From assembly GCA_900543035.1 (NCBI GenBank), contig UQPV01000020.1:1-41809 (forward strand): a stretch of DNA of 41,809 bases, written 5' to 3'. The notes beneath the pieces are model-generated. The model had not been told where the DNA came from. It worked only from the letters and a program-made list of their open reading frames with translations, and ran no database searches. A program made the position numbers and the translations under genes. Within the stretch, counting starts at the first letter, position 1. The number at the start of each line of letters is the position of its first letter. The stretch is from an uncultured Solobacterium sp. (GTDB lineage Bacteria; Bacillota_I; Bacilli_A; Erysipelotrichales; Erysipelotrichaceae). This document shows, piece by piece, positions 23,860 to 32,211 of the stretch.

Positions 23860-24696
23860 GGCGCTCAATCTTTCGCTCAGCTGCATATAGTGCCGATACA
23901 GCATGCCGAAACGATAGCGGTAGCCCGGATGCCACGGCTTGGCACGGCCGCAGAAATGCAGGATGGCGGTATGTGTCATCACCCATTGCAGATCTTGTCT
24001 GCCGCCGCTGCGCATCATGTAGCTGCTGTAATTGCGCGCGTCATAATTCCACAAAGCGTCCTCCACTTGCAGGACATGATCGCCATAGCACATGTTGAGC
24101 ACATCCTGATCTGGGAACAGCAGCTCTTTTTCATGCGTGCGGACAAAGGCGAACAGCTCCTGAGGCCGGATGCGCTGACGGCATGCTTTCAGGTTCATGA
24201 GCAGGACGCCGGAATTGAAATAATCATGATCGACCTTCAGGCGGATCCGGTTGACGCTGTTGGACAGCTCGGTCTTTCCCGTATGGGCCGCGGCCGCAAA
24301 CAGATGCTCCCCCAATTCCAGATCCCACAGCGGCGTCAGCGGATTGATCACCAGGATGTCAGGATCCAGATACAGTACTTTTTCCAGCTGCGGAGGAAGC
24401 AGCTCCCCTGCCATAAGACGATAATACATTTCTCTGGGATAGCGGTCCGTGACCGGGGCTTCCTGAAACAGCTCATCCGCTACGGCATGCGGATAAAAGC
24501 GAAAGCCATAGCGCGCGCAGCACTCAGCGATGCTGGCCAGGCTCACTGCGCTCAGCGAACGATGCAGCAGATGCAATTCATGATCCCGAAAAGGATCGTT
24601 CAGATACACCGAAGCAAGCATCACGCGCAGCTGCGGCACATATCCTTCGTCTAACGAAACCAGCAGGCTCACCGGTTCTTGTCTTTCCTCTTTCAT
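23848..24696 (-). CDS. glycosyltransferase family 8 protein
   Basis: This 282-residue GT-A enzyme of family GT8 (LgtC/GspA-like) transfers a hexose from a nucleotide sugar. It opens with SLLVSLDEGYVPQLRVML, has the metal-binding DxD in VLYLDPDILVINP (about residues 94-106), then DYFNSGVLLMNL and FPDQDVLNM, and ends with the histidine-containing ILHFCGRAKPWHPGY. All are family signatures. ATG 24696 follows GGGGAAGAGAG; an ATG seven codons earlier is the alternative. It stands alone, so the acceptor is unknown; a cell-surface glycan is the usual role. Confidence 0.85.
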   Translation of the reverse strand: MKEERQEPVSLLVSLDEGYVPQLRVMLASVYLNDPFRDHELHLLHRSLSAVSLASIAECCARYGFRFYPHAVADELFQEAPVTDRYPREMYYRLMAGELLPPQLEKVLYLDPDILVINPLTPLWDLELGEHLFAAAAHTGKTELSNSVNRIRLKVDHDYFNSGVLLMNLKACRQRIRPQELFAFVRTHEKELLFPDQDVLNMCYGDHVLQVEDALWNYDARNYSSYMMRSGGRQDLQWVMTHTAILHFCGRAKPWHPGYRYRFGMLYRHYMQLSERLSARQS

Positions 24697-24747
24697 CTCT
24701 CTTCCCCGCTTTCTCATGTCCTTATTATATCATCGGCCTGCCGCCAC

Positions 24748-24777
24748 AAAAAAGGGGCAGACCACATGATCTGTCCC
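24748..24777 (-). terminator. terminator of the marR-ABC operon
   Basis: On the minus strand GGGACAGA pairs with TCTGCCCC (one mismatch), followed by six T, seven bases after the second ABC gene stops. Confidence 0.8.
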
Positions 24778-24784
24778 ACGCTGC

Positions 24785-26662
24785 TCACTCTGCGAAATTG
24801 CCAGTATACAGCTGATAATATTTACCCTTGGCCGCGATCAGGTCATCGTGGCTGCCGCGTTCGATGATGCGGCCTTGTTCCATGACCATGATGCAGTCAG
24901 CATTCTTGATGGTAGACAGACGGTGGGCGATGACAAAGGTCGTCCTGCCCTTCATCAGCGCATCCATGCCCGCCTGAACGAGCTCTTCGGTATGCGTATC
25001 GATGGAGCTGGTGGCCTCATCCAGGATGAGCACCGGCGGATCGGCCACGGCCGCCCGGGCAATGGCCAGCAGCTGCCGCTGACCCTGACTCAGGTTTGCA
25101 CCATCCCCGCTGAGCATGGTCTGATAGCCATCCGGCAGCCGGCGGATGAAGCTGTCCGCATTGGCCAGCTTTGCGGCATCGATACATTCTTCATCCGTGG
25201 CATCCAGCTTGCCATAACGAATATTATCCAGCACCGTACCGGTAAACAGATGTGTGTCTTGCAGGACGATGCCCAGCGAACGACGCAGATCCGGTTTGCG
25301 GATCTTGTTGATGTTGATGCCGTCATACCGGATCTTGCCATCCTGGATATCATAGAAACGGTTGATCAGGTTGGTGATCGTCGTCTTGCCGGCACCGGTC
25401 GAACCGACCAGAGCGATCTTCTGCCCTGGCTGCGCATACATCCGGATGTCATGCAGGACCATCTTGTCTTCTTCATAGCCAAAGTCTACGCCATCAAACA
25501 CGATGCCGCCTTCCAGCCGCTGATACGTGATGGTGCCCTCGGCCTTATGCGGATGCTTCCACGCCCAAATGCCGGTGCGCTGCGCAGATTCGCGCAATGT
25601 GCCATCCTGATCTTCAGTGACATTGACCAGCTTGACATATCCGTTGTCTGTTTCGGGCTGTTCATCCAGCAGGGCAAACACGCGCTGCGCGCCTGCGACG
25701 CCCATGACCACGAAGTTCATCTGCTGAGAGATCTGCGTGATCGGCTGGGTGAAGTTCTTATTCAGGCCGACAAAGGCGATGACGGTGCCGACGCTCATGC
25801 CGGCGCCGCCATACAGCGCCAGCAGCGAACCGATGACCACACAGAGCACATAGCTCAGATTGCCGATGTTGGCATTGATCGGCATGAGCAGGTTGACGTA
25901 ACGGTTGGCCTTATCCGCGCTTTCCCGCAGCTGATCATTCAGCTTCTTGAAGTTTGCGATGGCTGCTTCTTCATGACAGAACACTTTGACGACTTTCTGG
26001 CCATCCATCATTTCTTCAATGTAGCCATCCACGTTGCCCAGATCCTCCTGCTGTTTCTGGAAATACTTTCCCGACAATCCGGAGAAGACGGTCGTGACCT
26101 TTAACATGACCAGCGCCATGAGCAGCGTGACGATCGTCAGCGGCACATTCAGCACGATCATGGAGATCAGCGTGGCTGCCAGCGTAGCAGCGGAATTGAT
26201 GTTCTGCGGGATGCTCTGGCTGAACAGCTGCCGCAGCGTATCGACATCGTTGGTATAGACCGACATGATGTCGCCATGCGCATGGGTATCAAAATATTTG
26301 ATCGGCAGTGATTCCATCTTGGCGAACAGCTCGTCACGAAAGCGCAGCATCGTGCCCTGGCTCACATTGACCATGATCCGGTTATAGGCATAAGACGCGA
26401 TGATGCCGATGAGATAAAAGATCACGATGCCGGCAAGGGCGCGTGCCAGCGGCGTGAAATCCGGATCTTCCGCATTCAGCAGCGGTACGATATAATCGTC
26501 CACCAATGACTGCACGAACAGCATGCCTTGCATGGTCGCGAATGCACCGATAATGATGCAGACGACCACGACAAGGAAAGAAAAGCGATAGTTTTTGATC
26601 ATATAGGAAAGCAGGCGCTTCAGCACATAGAGCGAAGCTTTCCGGTTATTTTGTTCTTTCAT
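24785..26662 (-). CDS. ABC exporter half-transporter (subunit 2)
   Basis: This 625-residue fused membrane-plus-ATPase protein belongs to the LmrA/MsbA-type exporter class. An N-terminal domain of six helices (about residues 20-330) is followed by an ATPase domain with Walker A VGSTGAGKTT, signature LSQGQRQLL, Walker B PVLILDEATSSID and switch H in IAHRLSTI. ATG 26662 has GGAGGGTG upstream. It begins 14 bases after the first half-transporter ends, so the two probably form a heterodimer. Its ATPase site looks canonical (catalytic E after Walker B), whereas the partner has D. An insertion of about 50 residues before the ATPase domain (GYVKLVNVTEDQDG...) is unusual. Likely substrate: drugs or lipids. 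Confidence 0.9.
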   Translation of the reverse strand: MKEQNNRKASLYVLKRLLSYMIKNYRFSFLVVVVCIIIGAFATMQGMLFVQSLVDDYIVPLLNAEDPDFTPLARALAGIVIFYLIGIIASYAYNRIMVNVSQGTMLRFRDELFAKMESLPIKYFDTHAHGDIMSVYTNDVDTLRQLFSQSIPQNINSAATLAATLISMIVLNVPLTIVTLLMALVMLKVTTVFSGLSGKYFQKQQEDLGNVDGYIEEMMDGQKVVKVFCHEEAAIANFKKLNDQLRESADKANRYVNLLMPINANIGNLSYVLCVVIGSLLALYGGAGMSVGTVIAFVGLNKNFTQPITQISQQMNFVVMGVAGAQRVFALLDEQPETDNGYVKLVNVTEDQDGTLRESAQRTGIWAWKHPHKAEGTITYQRLEGGIVFDGVDFGYEEDKMVLHDIRMYAQPGQKIALVGSTGAGKTTITNLINRFYDIQDGKIRYDGININKIRKPDLRRSLGIVLQDTHLFTGTVLDNIRYGKLDATDEECIDAAKLANADSFIRRLPDGYQTMLSGDGANLSQGQRQLLAIARAAVADPPVLILDEATSSIDTHTEELVQAGMDALMKGRTTFVIAHRLSTIKNADCIMVMEQGRIIERGSHDDLIAAKGKYYQLYTGNFAE

Positions 26663-26675
26663 TGTCTCACCCTCC

Positions 26676-28412
26676 TTATGCCTGGTCAAAGTCGCCGCCG
26701 CCCTGGCTTTGCAGCTCAGCGATGCCGCGATAGATCGCGTTGGTCTTCAGCAGCTGCTCATGCGTATCAAAGCCGCTGATCTTGCCGCCATCGAGCACCA
26801 GGATGCGGTCAGCGTCCTCCACACTGGACACTCGCTGCGAGATGATGATCTTGGTCGTGCCCGGGATCACTTTGCGGAAAGCGTCCCGGATCTTCGCGTC
26901 GGTCGCCGTATCGACCGCGCTGGTAGAATCATCGAGGATGAGCACCTTTGGCCGCTTCAGCAAGGCTCTGGCGATGCAGAGCCGCTGTTTCTGACCGCCA
27001 GACACATTGGTGCCGCCGCGCTCGATCCATGTCTCATAACGCTTCGGCATCCGCTCGATGAACTCATCGGCACAGGCTGCGCGGCAGGCCGCCTCACATT
27101 CTGCTTCCGTGGCGTCTTCATTGCCCCAGCGCAGATTATCGAGGATCGTGCCGGAAAACAGCACATTGTTCTGCAGGACGACCGCGACCTCATTGCGCAG
27201 CACTTCCATGTCATAGTCGCGCACGTCTATGCCGCCGACCCGCACCGTACCGGCGCTGGCGTCGTACAGACGGCTGATCAGGCTCACCAGGCTGGATTTG
27301 CCGCAGCCCGTTCCGCCGATCACGCCGATCGTTTCGCCGGAACGGATATGCAGGTCGATGTCGCTCAGCGTATCCTCGCCGCTGCCTTTACGGTAAGCGA
27401 AGCTGACATGATCAAAGTCGATGCGGCCATCTTTTACTTCCTTTACCGGCTCTTGAGGCTCGCGCAGCTCCGGCTGCTCATTGAGCACTTCCGCGATACG
27501 GCGCACGCTGGCCGTGCTCATGGTGATCATGACGAAGATCATGGAGAGCATCATCAGCGACATCATCACCGACATGATATAGCTGAACAGCGAAGTGATA
27601 TCGCCGGTGGTCATCGAGCCCGCGACGATGAAATGTGCGCCAAACCACGATACTGCCGTGATGCAGGCATAAACGACGAGCATCATGACCGGATTATTCA
27701 GCGCCAGCAGGCTCTCTGCCTTGACAAAAAGATCATACAGATGATGCGCCGCCTTCTGAAACTTAGCATTCTCCTGCTCTTCCCGGACATATGCCTTGAC
27801 GACCCGGATGGCCGTGACATTTTCCTGCACGCTGGCGTTCAGGTCATCATAGCGGTCAAATACTTCCAAGAATACCGCGGAAGCCTTGCGCATGATGAAC
27901 ACCAGGATCACCGCGAGAAAGCAAAGCGCCGCCAAGAACACGAGGCTGAGCTGCCGGCTGATGATGAAACACATGATCATGCTGAAGATGAGCATGAGCG
28001 GAGCCCGCACCGCGATGCGGATGATCATCTGAAAGGCATTCTGCACATTGGTCACATCGGTCGTCATCCGAGTGACCAGACCAGCCGTGCTGAATTTGTC
28101 AATATTGGAAAATGAATAATCCTGTACTTTTACATACATGCTTTCCCGCAAGTTGCAGGCAAAGCCGGAAGATGCGCTGGCCGCGAACTTGCCAGCCATC
28201 GCGCCGGAGATCAGGCTGACTGCCGCCATCACGAGCATGATCACGCCCAGCCGCGCCACCGCGGACAGGTCGGAGCGTTCCAGCCCCTCATCGATGATCA
28301 TCGCTGTGACAAAAGGCAGCAGCACTTCCATGATCACCTCCAGTATCGTAAATCCCATCGTGAGCAGGGAATCTTTCTTATACTGTCTCAGTTGTGCCAA
28401 AACGGTCTTCAT
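26676..28412 (-). CDS. ABC exporter half-transporter (subunit 1)
   Basis: This 578-residue exporter subunit has six membrane helices (about residues 15-310) and an ATPase domain with Walker A IGGTGCGKSS, signature VSGGQKQRL, Walker B KVLILDDSTSAVD and switch H replaced by Q in IISQRVSSV. The aspartate in place of the catalytic glutamate (DDSTS) and the missing histidine mark a degenerate nucleotide site, as in heterodimeric exporters such as BmrCD/TM287-288, with the partner gene supplying the active site. ATG 28412 has GGAGGG seven bases upstream and lies one base after the marR stop codon. Confidence 0.9.
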   Translation of the reverse strand: MKTVLAQLRQYKKDSLLTMGFTILEVIMEVLLPFVTAMIIDEGLERSDLSAVARLGVIMLVMAAVSLISGAMAGKFAASASSGFACNLRESMYVKVQDYSFSNIDKFSTAGLVTRMTTDVTNVQNAFQMIIRIAVRAPLMLIFSMIMCFIISRQLSLVFLAALCFLAVILVFIMRKASAVFLEVFDRYDDLNASVQENVTAIRVVKAYVREEQENAKFQKAAHHLYDLFVKAESLLALNNPVMMLVVYACITAVSWFGAHFIVAGSMTTGDITSLFSYIMSVMMSLMMLSMIFVMITMSTASVRRIAEVLNEQPELREPQEPVKEVKDGRIDFDHVSFAYRKGSGEDTLSDIDLHIRSGETIGVIGGTGCGKSSLVSLISRLYDASAGTVRVGGIDVRDYDMEVLRNEVAVVLQNNVLFSGTILDNLRWGNEDATEAECEAACRAACADEFIERMPKRYETWIERGGTNVSGGQKQRLCIARALLKRPKVLILDDSTSAVDTATDAKIRDAFRKVIPGTTKIIISQRVSSVEDADRILVLDGGKISGFDTHEQLLKTNAIYRGIAELQSQGGGDFDQA

Positions 28413-28413
28413 C

Positions 28414-28884
28414 TTAAGCCCTCCTGTCTTTTCTCTGTCTTTCTTCCATATCCTCAAGATGTCTGTGGACCTTGCTTTCCAAAGCGATGAGCTGAGCCTG
28501 CTCAACAGTATCGATACCGCTGCAGACCGCGTCCTCCATCTCTTTCGCCCGTGCCATGAACATGTCGGCGCAGGCATTCAGCCGCGCGGTCGGCAAGATC
28601 CGCTTCTTGCGCTCATCCCCGGGCGTCATCTGAAAACAAAGATAGCCTTTTTCTCTGAGCTTTTTGATCAATATGGACAGCGTCGTCTTAGAAACACCGA
28701 TCTCATGACATAATTCCGTGATATAAGTGCCATGAGGATGATGCCGCAAGATATACACCAGCAGATACATCTGCACACCGCTGAGATCGCTCTTGCGCAG
28801 ACGCCGTTCCATCTGCATTTCCAGTTGAATGCTGATCTTCTTGATCAGAAATAACAAACGTTCCTCTTGGTCTTCTTCAGCCAT
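28414..28884 (-). CDS. MarR-family transcriptional regulator
   Basis: This 156-residue winged-helix repressor has the recognition helix region TELCHEIGVSKTTLSILIKKLREKGYL (about residues 55-82) and wing FQMTPGDERKKRILPT. MarR proteins dimerise and release DNA when bound to small phenolic or drug molecules. It is the first gene of a three-gene operon with the heterodimeric exporter, the usual arrangement for drug-inducible export, so autorepression is likely. ATG 28884 follows GGAGG at about 11 bases. Confidence 0.88.
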   Translation of the reverse strand: MAEEDQEERLLFLIKKISIQLEMQMERRLRKSDLSGVQMYLLVYILRHHPHGTYITELCHEIGVSKTTLSILIKKLREKGYLCFQMTPGDERKKRILPTARLNACADMFMARAKEMEDAVCSGIDTVEQAQLIALESKVHRHLEDMEERQRKDRRA

Positions 28885-28918
28885 GTCTTAGCGCACCTCC
28901 ATTTCTGACTTTCGCTTT

Positions 28919-29002
28919 CGAACAGTTCGTTTGCTGACGACTTGTTCTGTAAGGAATTGTAATGCTTGCAAGCTTGAATGTGAAATTCAAAGATGTTATA
29001 AT
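28919..29002. promoter_or_regulatory. divergent marR/lysR promoters with palindromes
   Basis: Toward lysR: TTGAAT (28974-28979), 17 bases, TATAAT (28997-29002), a strong match. Toward marR: TTTCAC (28980-28985 on the minus strand), 18 bases, TACAAT (28956-28961). The perfect palindrome GCTTGCAAGC (28964-28973) lies in the marR spacer and touches the lysR -35, so one bound protein could affect both. A second palindrome, CGAAC-A-GTTCG (28919-28929), lies in the marR leader and is a candidate MarR operator. Confidence 0.6.
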
Positions 29003-29056
29003 CTATAAAAAATATTTATTGATTGCTATTCACATCTTTAAGAAGGAATGATGAAG

Positions 29057-29935
29057 ATGAATACCATTCAGCTCGAATGCTTTCTTTCGGTCGCCGAGCA
29101 TCTGAACTTTTCCAGAGCCTCAGAGGAACTGAAGATCACCCAGCCAGCCGTCAGCCATCAGATCAGTTCCCTGGAAGAAGAGCTCGATGTCAGACTGTTC
29201 CGGCGAACCAGCAAAAGCGTCTCTCTCACCCAGGAAGGCATGCTCTTCCTGCCAGACGCGCAGCTGATCCTGAAGACCGCGCTTTCCGCAAGAGAACGGC
29301 TGAGCCGCCATGAGCAGCTGACCCCTTTTGAGATCGGCTGCCATAATCATATGGAACTTCGTTTGCTCCCGGCTCTGTTCAAAGAGCTGAGCGTTGAATT
29401 CCCTCAGGTCCGTCCCAGCGTGCGGATGGTCCCCTTTCTTTCCCTCCTGGAGATGATCGCGAATAAGCAGATCCACGCGTCATTCGGCATCCTGGAAGAT
29501 GACATGAAAGCATCCATCGCTTTCCGGGAGCTTTGCAAGGTCCCTATTGCCCTTGTCTGTGCACCAGATCATCCATTGGCCCGGTATGGATCGCTGCGGC
29601 TTGCCCAGCTGCAAGGCAACATCATCCTGTGTTCCCCGCGGCAGACACCTGCGCAGATCTTCGCCATCCAAAATCAACTGCTAGAGACCCATGGCAAAGA
29701 TGAGCGCTATTTTACGGAAAGCGTGGAATGTGCCTTCACCCTGGCCAAAGCAGGCATAGGCTATACGCTGTATCCCGATGTCGCGCAGATGCGTGATCCG
29801 GACTTATGCTATATCCCTGTCACTGATCTGAAGCAGCGGCTGTCTTTTGGCCTGTATTACCGGAAAGACGATGATCACCCGATCATGAAGCGATTCCATC
29901 AGCTGCTCAAAGATAAATTTGATCAGGCAAGATAA
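29057..29935 (+). CDS. LysR-family transcriptional regulator
   Basis: This 292-residue regulator has the classic N-terminal helix-turn-helix, with FLSVAEHLNFSRASEELKIT followed by QPAVSHQISSLEEELDVRLF (about residues 8-50), and a C-terminal inducer-binding domain with two PBP-like lobes (about 90-290). ATG 29057 is used because AAGGA is nine bases upstream; ATGs at 29048 and 29051 are too close to that site. It is divergent from the marR exporter operon. The inducer and target genes are unknown. Confidence 0.88.
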   Translation: MNTIQLECFLSVAEHLNFSRASEELKITQPAVSHQISSLEEELDVRLFRRTSKSVSLTQEGMLFLPDAQLILKTALSARERLSRHEQLTPFEIGCHNHMELRLLPALFKELSVEFPQVRPSVRMVPFLSLLEMIANKQIHASFGILEDDMKASIAFRELCKVPIALVCAPDHPLARYGSLRLAQLQGNIILCSPRQTPAQIFAIQNQLLETHGKDERYFTESVECAFTLAKAGIGYTLYPDVAQMRDPDLCYIPVTDLKQRLSFGLYYRKDDDHPIMKRFHQLLKDKFDQAR

Positions 29936-29936
29936 A

Positions 29937-29961
29937 ACCGATGCCGGTATCCGGCATCGGT
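29937..29961. terminator. strong hairpin after lysR, weak T run
   Basis: ACCGATGCCGG pairs perfectly with CCGGCATCGGT around TAT. On the plus strand only CTGAAC follows; on the minus strand TTTT follows. It probably ends lysR transcripts. Confidence 0.55.
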
Positions 29962-30014
29962 CTGAACATCCAATAATACTGTCTTTGTAAATCAATATGA
30001 TTGACCCATTTAAA

Positions 30015-30215
30015 CTATTTGTTTGATCTGCTCAAGATCTTTTTTTCAAATATGAAACAGCATAGATTAACGCAGACACAAACGATAATGGCCTTACTGC
30101 CAAGATCATGCAAATTGCTATTAAAATCATTTATCATCCAACAATACAAACAGATCATAACTACAAAAAGGTCAATAACATACATAAATTTTTTGAATAT
30201 TTTATATATTTTCAT
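30015..30215 (-). CDS. 66-residue two-helix membrane protein
   Basis: From ATG 30215 (GGAGAT seven bases upstream) the frame encodes a basic start (MKIYKIFKKF) and two hydrophobic helices (about residues 11-29 and 42-57), ending KKILSRSNK. It overlaps the preceding 45-codon frame by 14 bases, so translation could be coupled. I recognise no family; small two-helix proteins of this kind occur as toxins, bacteriocin immunity proteins or regulators. The DNA is AT-rich unlike both flanks. Confidence 0.4.
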   Translation of the reverse strand: MKIYKIFKKFMYVIDLFVVMICLYCWMINDFNSNLHDLGSKAIIVCVCVNLCCFIFEKKILSRSNK

Positions 30216-30339
30216 TTTTTGATATCTCCATATTTTTTATCATGAATGCATCTGCATTTATAACATCCAGAACAAATAGCAGGCATAAAGATAAGCACGA
30301 CAAAATAACAGCAAATACTGACTCAGATCTGTCATACAA
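30202..30339 (-). CDS. 45-residue single-helix peptide
   Basis: TTG 30339 follows AAAGGAG at eight bases. The peptide has one clear hydrophobic helix (VFAVILSCLSLCLLFVLDVI) and ends with a polar tail. Its end overlaps the start of the 66-residue protein. The same frame could begin further upstream at TTG 30390 without a ribosome site. No family recognised. Confidence 0.35.
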   Translation of the reverse strand: MYDRSESVFAVILSCLSLCLLFVLDVINADAFMIKNMEISKNENI

Positions 30340-30352
30340 TGATGCTTCTCCT

Positions 30353-30444
30353 TTAAGCAAACGAGTCACTATTTCTGTACTTGTAACCAAATATATTTAA
30401 TGCAGTAATTGAATCCATTGGATCTTCATTACAACGATCAGCAT
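30353..30444 (-). other. two overlapping mini-ORFs with a strong RBS
   Basis: ATG 30444 with GGGAGG upstream encodes a 15-residue hydrophobic peptide, MLIVVMKIQWIQLLH, ending at 30397. Within it, ATG 30418 in another frame encodes a 21-residue peptide, MDSITALNIFGYKYRNSDSF plus A, ending at 30353. They precede the two small membrane proteins on the same strand. Either could be a leader or signalling peptide, or noise; only the strong ribosome site supports the first. Confidence 0.25.
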
Positions 30445-30940
30445 TCTATTTCACCTCCCACAATGTCATCTCTTTCAATTTACAAATATCATATGGTTTT
30501 CACACGAACAATCGAAATGGCATAAATGGAAGCATAATTAGTATATTTTGCTTGCCCGAAGCTTTGTGGATCCTGCCAGCAATTTTCTCATGAGTGCGTT
30601 CATGTTCCCTTTCATATCATACAAACAAGCGTTTAAAACGCATAGCCATTTTGGGAATATGCAGAAAAAGGAGCAGATCCTTTTCACGTTGCTGCTGATC
30701 CGGACAAAGACAGTGAAGCGATCTCTCTAGCTGCAGCTCAGGCTAAAAAATGGCGCAGCTAGTCGAAGAGGATTTAGCAGATCCCAGAGAGCATAAAGTA
30801 CGAGATAGCTCTGTCACGCATGATTTTTACATAGAATATGCTGCAAAGACTTACAAGATCTGAAATATATCCCCAGTGACAACATTCATTAGAAATCATT
30901 CTGCATATGCTCCGAATTTACTTTAAAACCTCATATTCCG
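30445..30940. other. AT-rich debris, possible gene relics
   Basis: No intact gene. On the plus strand at about 30660-30863, protein-like stretches change frame, for example KGADPFHVAADPDKDSEAIS ending at TAG, then MAQLVEEDLADPREHKVRDS (ATG 30750) running to TGA at 30861-30863. These look like pieces of a decayed coding region of unknown family. Confidence 0.35.
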
Positions 30941-30943
30941 TCA

Positions 30944-30983
30944 AAAAGGACAGGAGCTTCATTTAATGCGCTCCTGTCCTTTT
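30944..30983 (-). terminator. terminator after aldo/keto reductase
   Basis: AAAAGGACAGGAGC pairs perfectly with GCTCCTGTCCTTTT (14 bp) around a 12-base loop, followed on the minus strand by T residues. It also works on the plus strand. Confidence 0.9.
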
Positions 30984-31006
30984 ATGATCTGATTTTTTTC
31001 AAAGGG

Positions 31007-31939
31007 TCATCGCATCTCTTCTTCCCAGGAACGGACGACACAGATGCCAAGCTGATCGGCCAGCTTCTCCATTTGCAGCACCTCAGCTTCGCTCAGCGCG
31101 ACAGAGGCAGCCGCAATGGCATCGGTGACCTGATCTCTCTTGGTCACGCCGATGATCGGCACGGTGCCTTTAGCGATGGCCCAGGCGATCGCCAGCTGCG
31201 CGATCGAACACTGATGACGGTCCGCAAGCTCTTGCAAGCCAGCATTCAGCGTTGTCAGCCGCTTGAGCATCGGATCATATACGCGCGCTCGCTCACTGCC
31301 TGCAGGGAAGGGATGCGCCTCATCAAACTTGCCGCTGAGCGCGCCTTGCTCAAGCACCATGTAAGAAAAGAACGGGATGCCCTGCGAATGACAATAATTC
31401 AGGATCCCGCTTTGCGCCGATGAGCGGTTGAGCAGGCTGAAATGATTCTGCACGGCGCCTACTGCCAGCCCTGCTTCTGCCAGGATCTGCTGTGCCTCAT
31501 GGATCTGTGCCAAGCTGTGGTTAGACAGCCCGATCTTGCCGATCTTGCCGGCCTTGGCCAGCGGGATGATCTTTTTGACCCATCTTGGCGCATCGAGCGG
31601 ATTATGGATCCAGTAATAATCCATCTGCTCGCTCCCAAGCAGATGCGCGCTGATCTCAAACATCTCACTGACCGGATTCTCAGCATCCGCGTTGGCACAC
31701 TGCGGAGTGAACTTATCAGAGATCATGTATGCGTCACGCGGCACGTGCCGCAAAAACCGGCCCAGCAGCTTTTCTGATTCGCCCATCCCATAGACATAAG
31801 CGGTATCCCAGAGGACCGTTCCTTCTTGCATAGCGGCATCAAATACCGGCCGCAGCGCTTCCTCATCCAGTGCCGGGCCAAAGGTCCCGTCATTTCCCCA
31901 TGCCCATGTGCCAAAGGCAATTCTCGGTAACTTCTCCAT
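31007..31939 (-). CDS. aldo/keto reductase
   Basis: This 310-residue NADPH-dependent oxidoreductase has the AKR fold. The catalytic tetrad is visible: D and Y in LWDTAYVYGMGESEKLLG, K in MISDKFTP, and H in YYWIHNP. The cofactor-binding C-terminal region has VPIIGVTKRDQV. GNDGTFGPALDEE near the N-terminus fits the YdhF/general-stress-like subgroup. ATG 31939 follows AAAGGAG. The substrate cannot be told. It is monocistronic. Confidence 0.88.
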   Translation of the reverse strand: MEKLPRIAFGTWAWGNDGTFGPALDEEALRPVFDAAMQEGTVLWDTAYVYGMGESEKLLGRFLRHVPRDAYMISDKFTPQCANADAENPVSEMFEISAHLLGSEQMDYYWIHNPLDAPRWVKKIIPLAKAGKIGKIGLSNHSLAQIHEAQQILAEAGLAVGAVQNHFSLLNRSSAQSGILNYCHSQGIPFFSYMVLEQGALSGKFDEAHPFPAGSERARVYDPMLKRLTTLNAGLQELADRHQCSIAQLAIAWAIAKGTVPIIGVTKRDQVTDAIAAASVALSEAEVLQMEKLADQLGICVVRSWEEEMR

Positions 31940-32157
31940 CTTTGCTCCTTTCCAGGCATAACGCCTTGAAGGCCTGTGTACAGACCCATCATTTAGACCT
32001 TTTCATTGTATGCCCTGGCATGGGCTTCGTAAAATGCCTGTTTCATATCCTCTTCCATACGTCGCAGGCATCTTCAACACAGCCCATGATCACAGCTGAA
32101 AGCAAGATTGCAGGCTAATATGCACATCAAGCATATATGAATATGCGAAGCAAGTAT

Positions 32158-32186
32158 TTTACATCTTTCCCATGCTCCTCTATAAT
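32158..32186 (+). promoter_or_regulatory. promoter for the amidase gene
   Basis: TTTACA (32158-32163), 17 bases, TATAAT (32181-32186), followed by a short leader with AAGGAG and ATG 32212. Confidence 0.75.
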
Positions 32187-32211
32187 GACGAAAAAAAAGG
32201 AGATGATCCTG

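Noticed and set aside
26709..28115. Plus-strand open frame of about 470 codons opposite the first ABC gene
   Set aside because: It is the antisense shadow of a clear ABC exporter; the product is a histidine/aspartate-rich, patternless sequence.
31993..32058. Minus-strand 21-residue frame MEEDMKQAFYEAHARAYNEK plus V
   Set aside because: It looks protein-like, perhaps the tail of a lost gene, but has no ribosome site and nothing to compare with.
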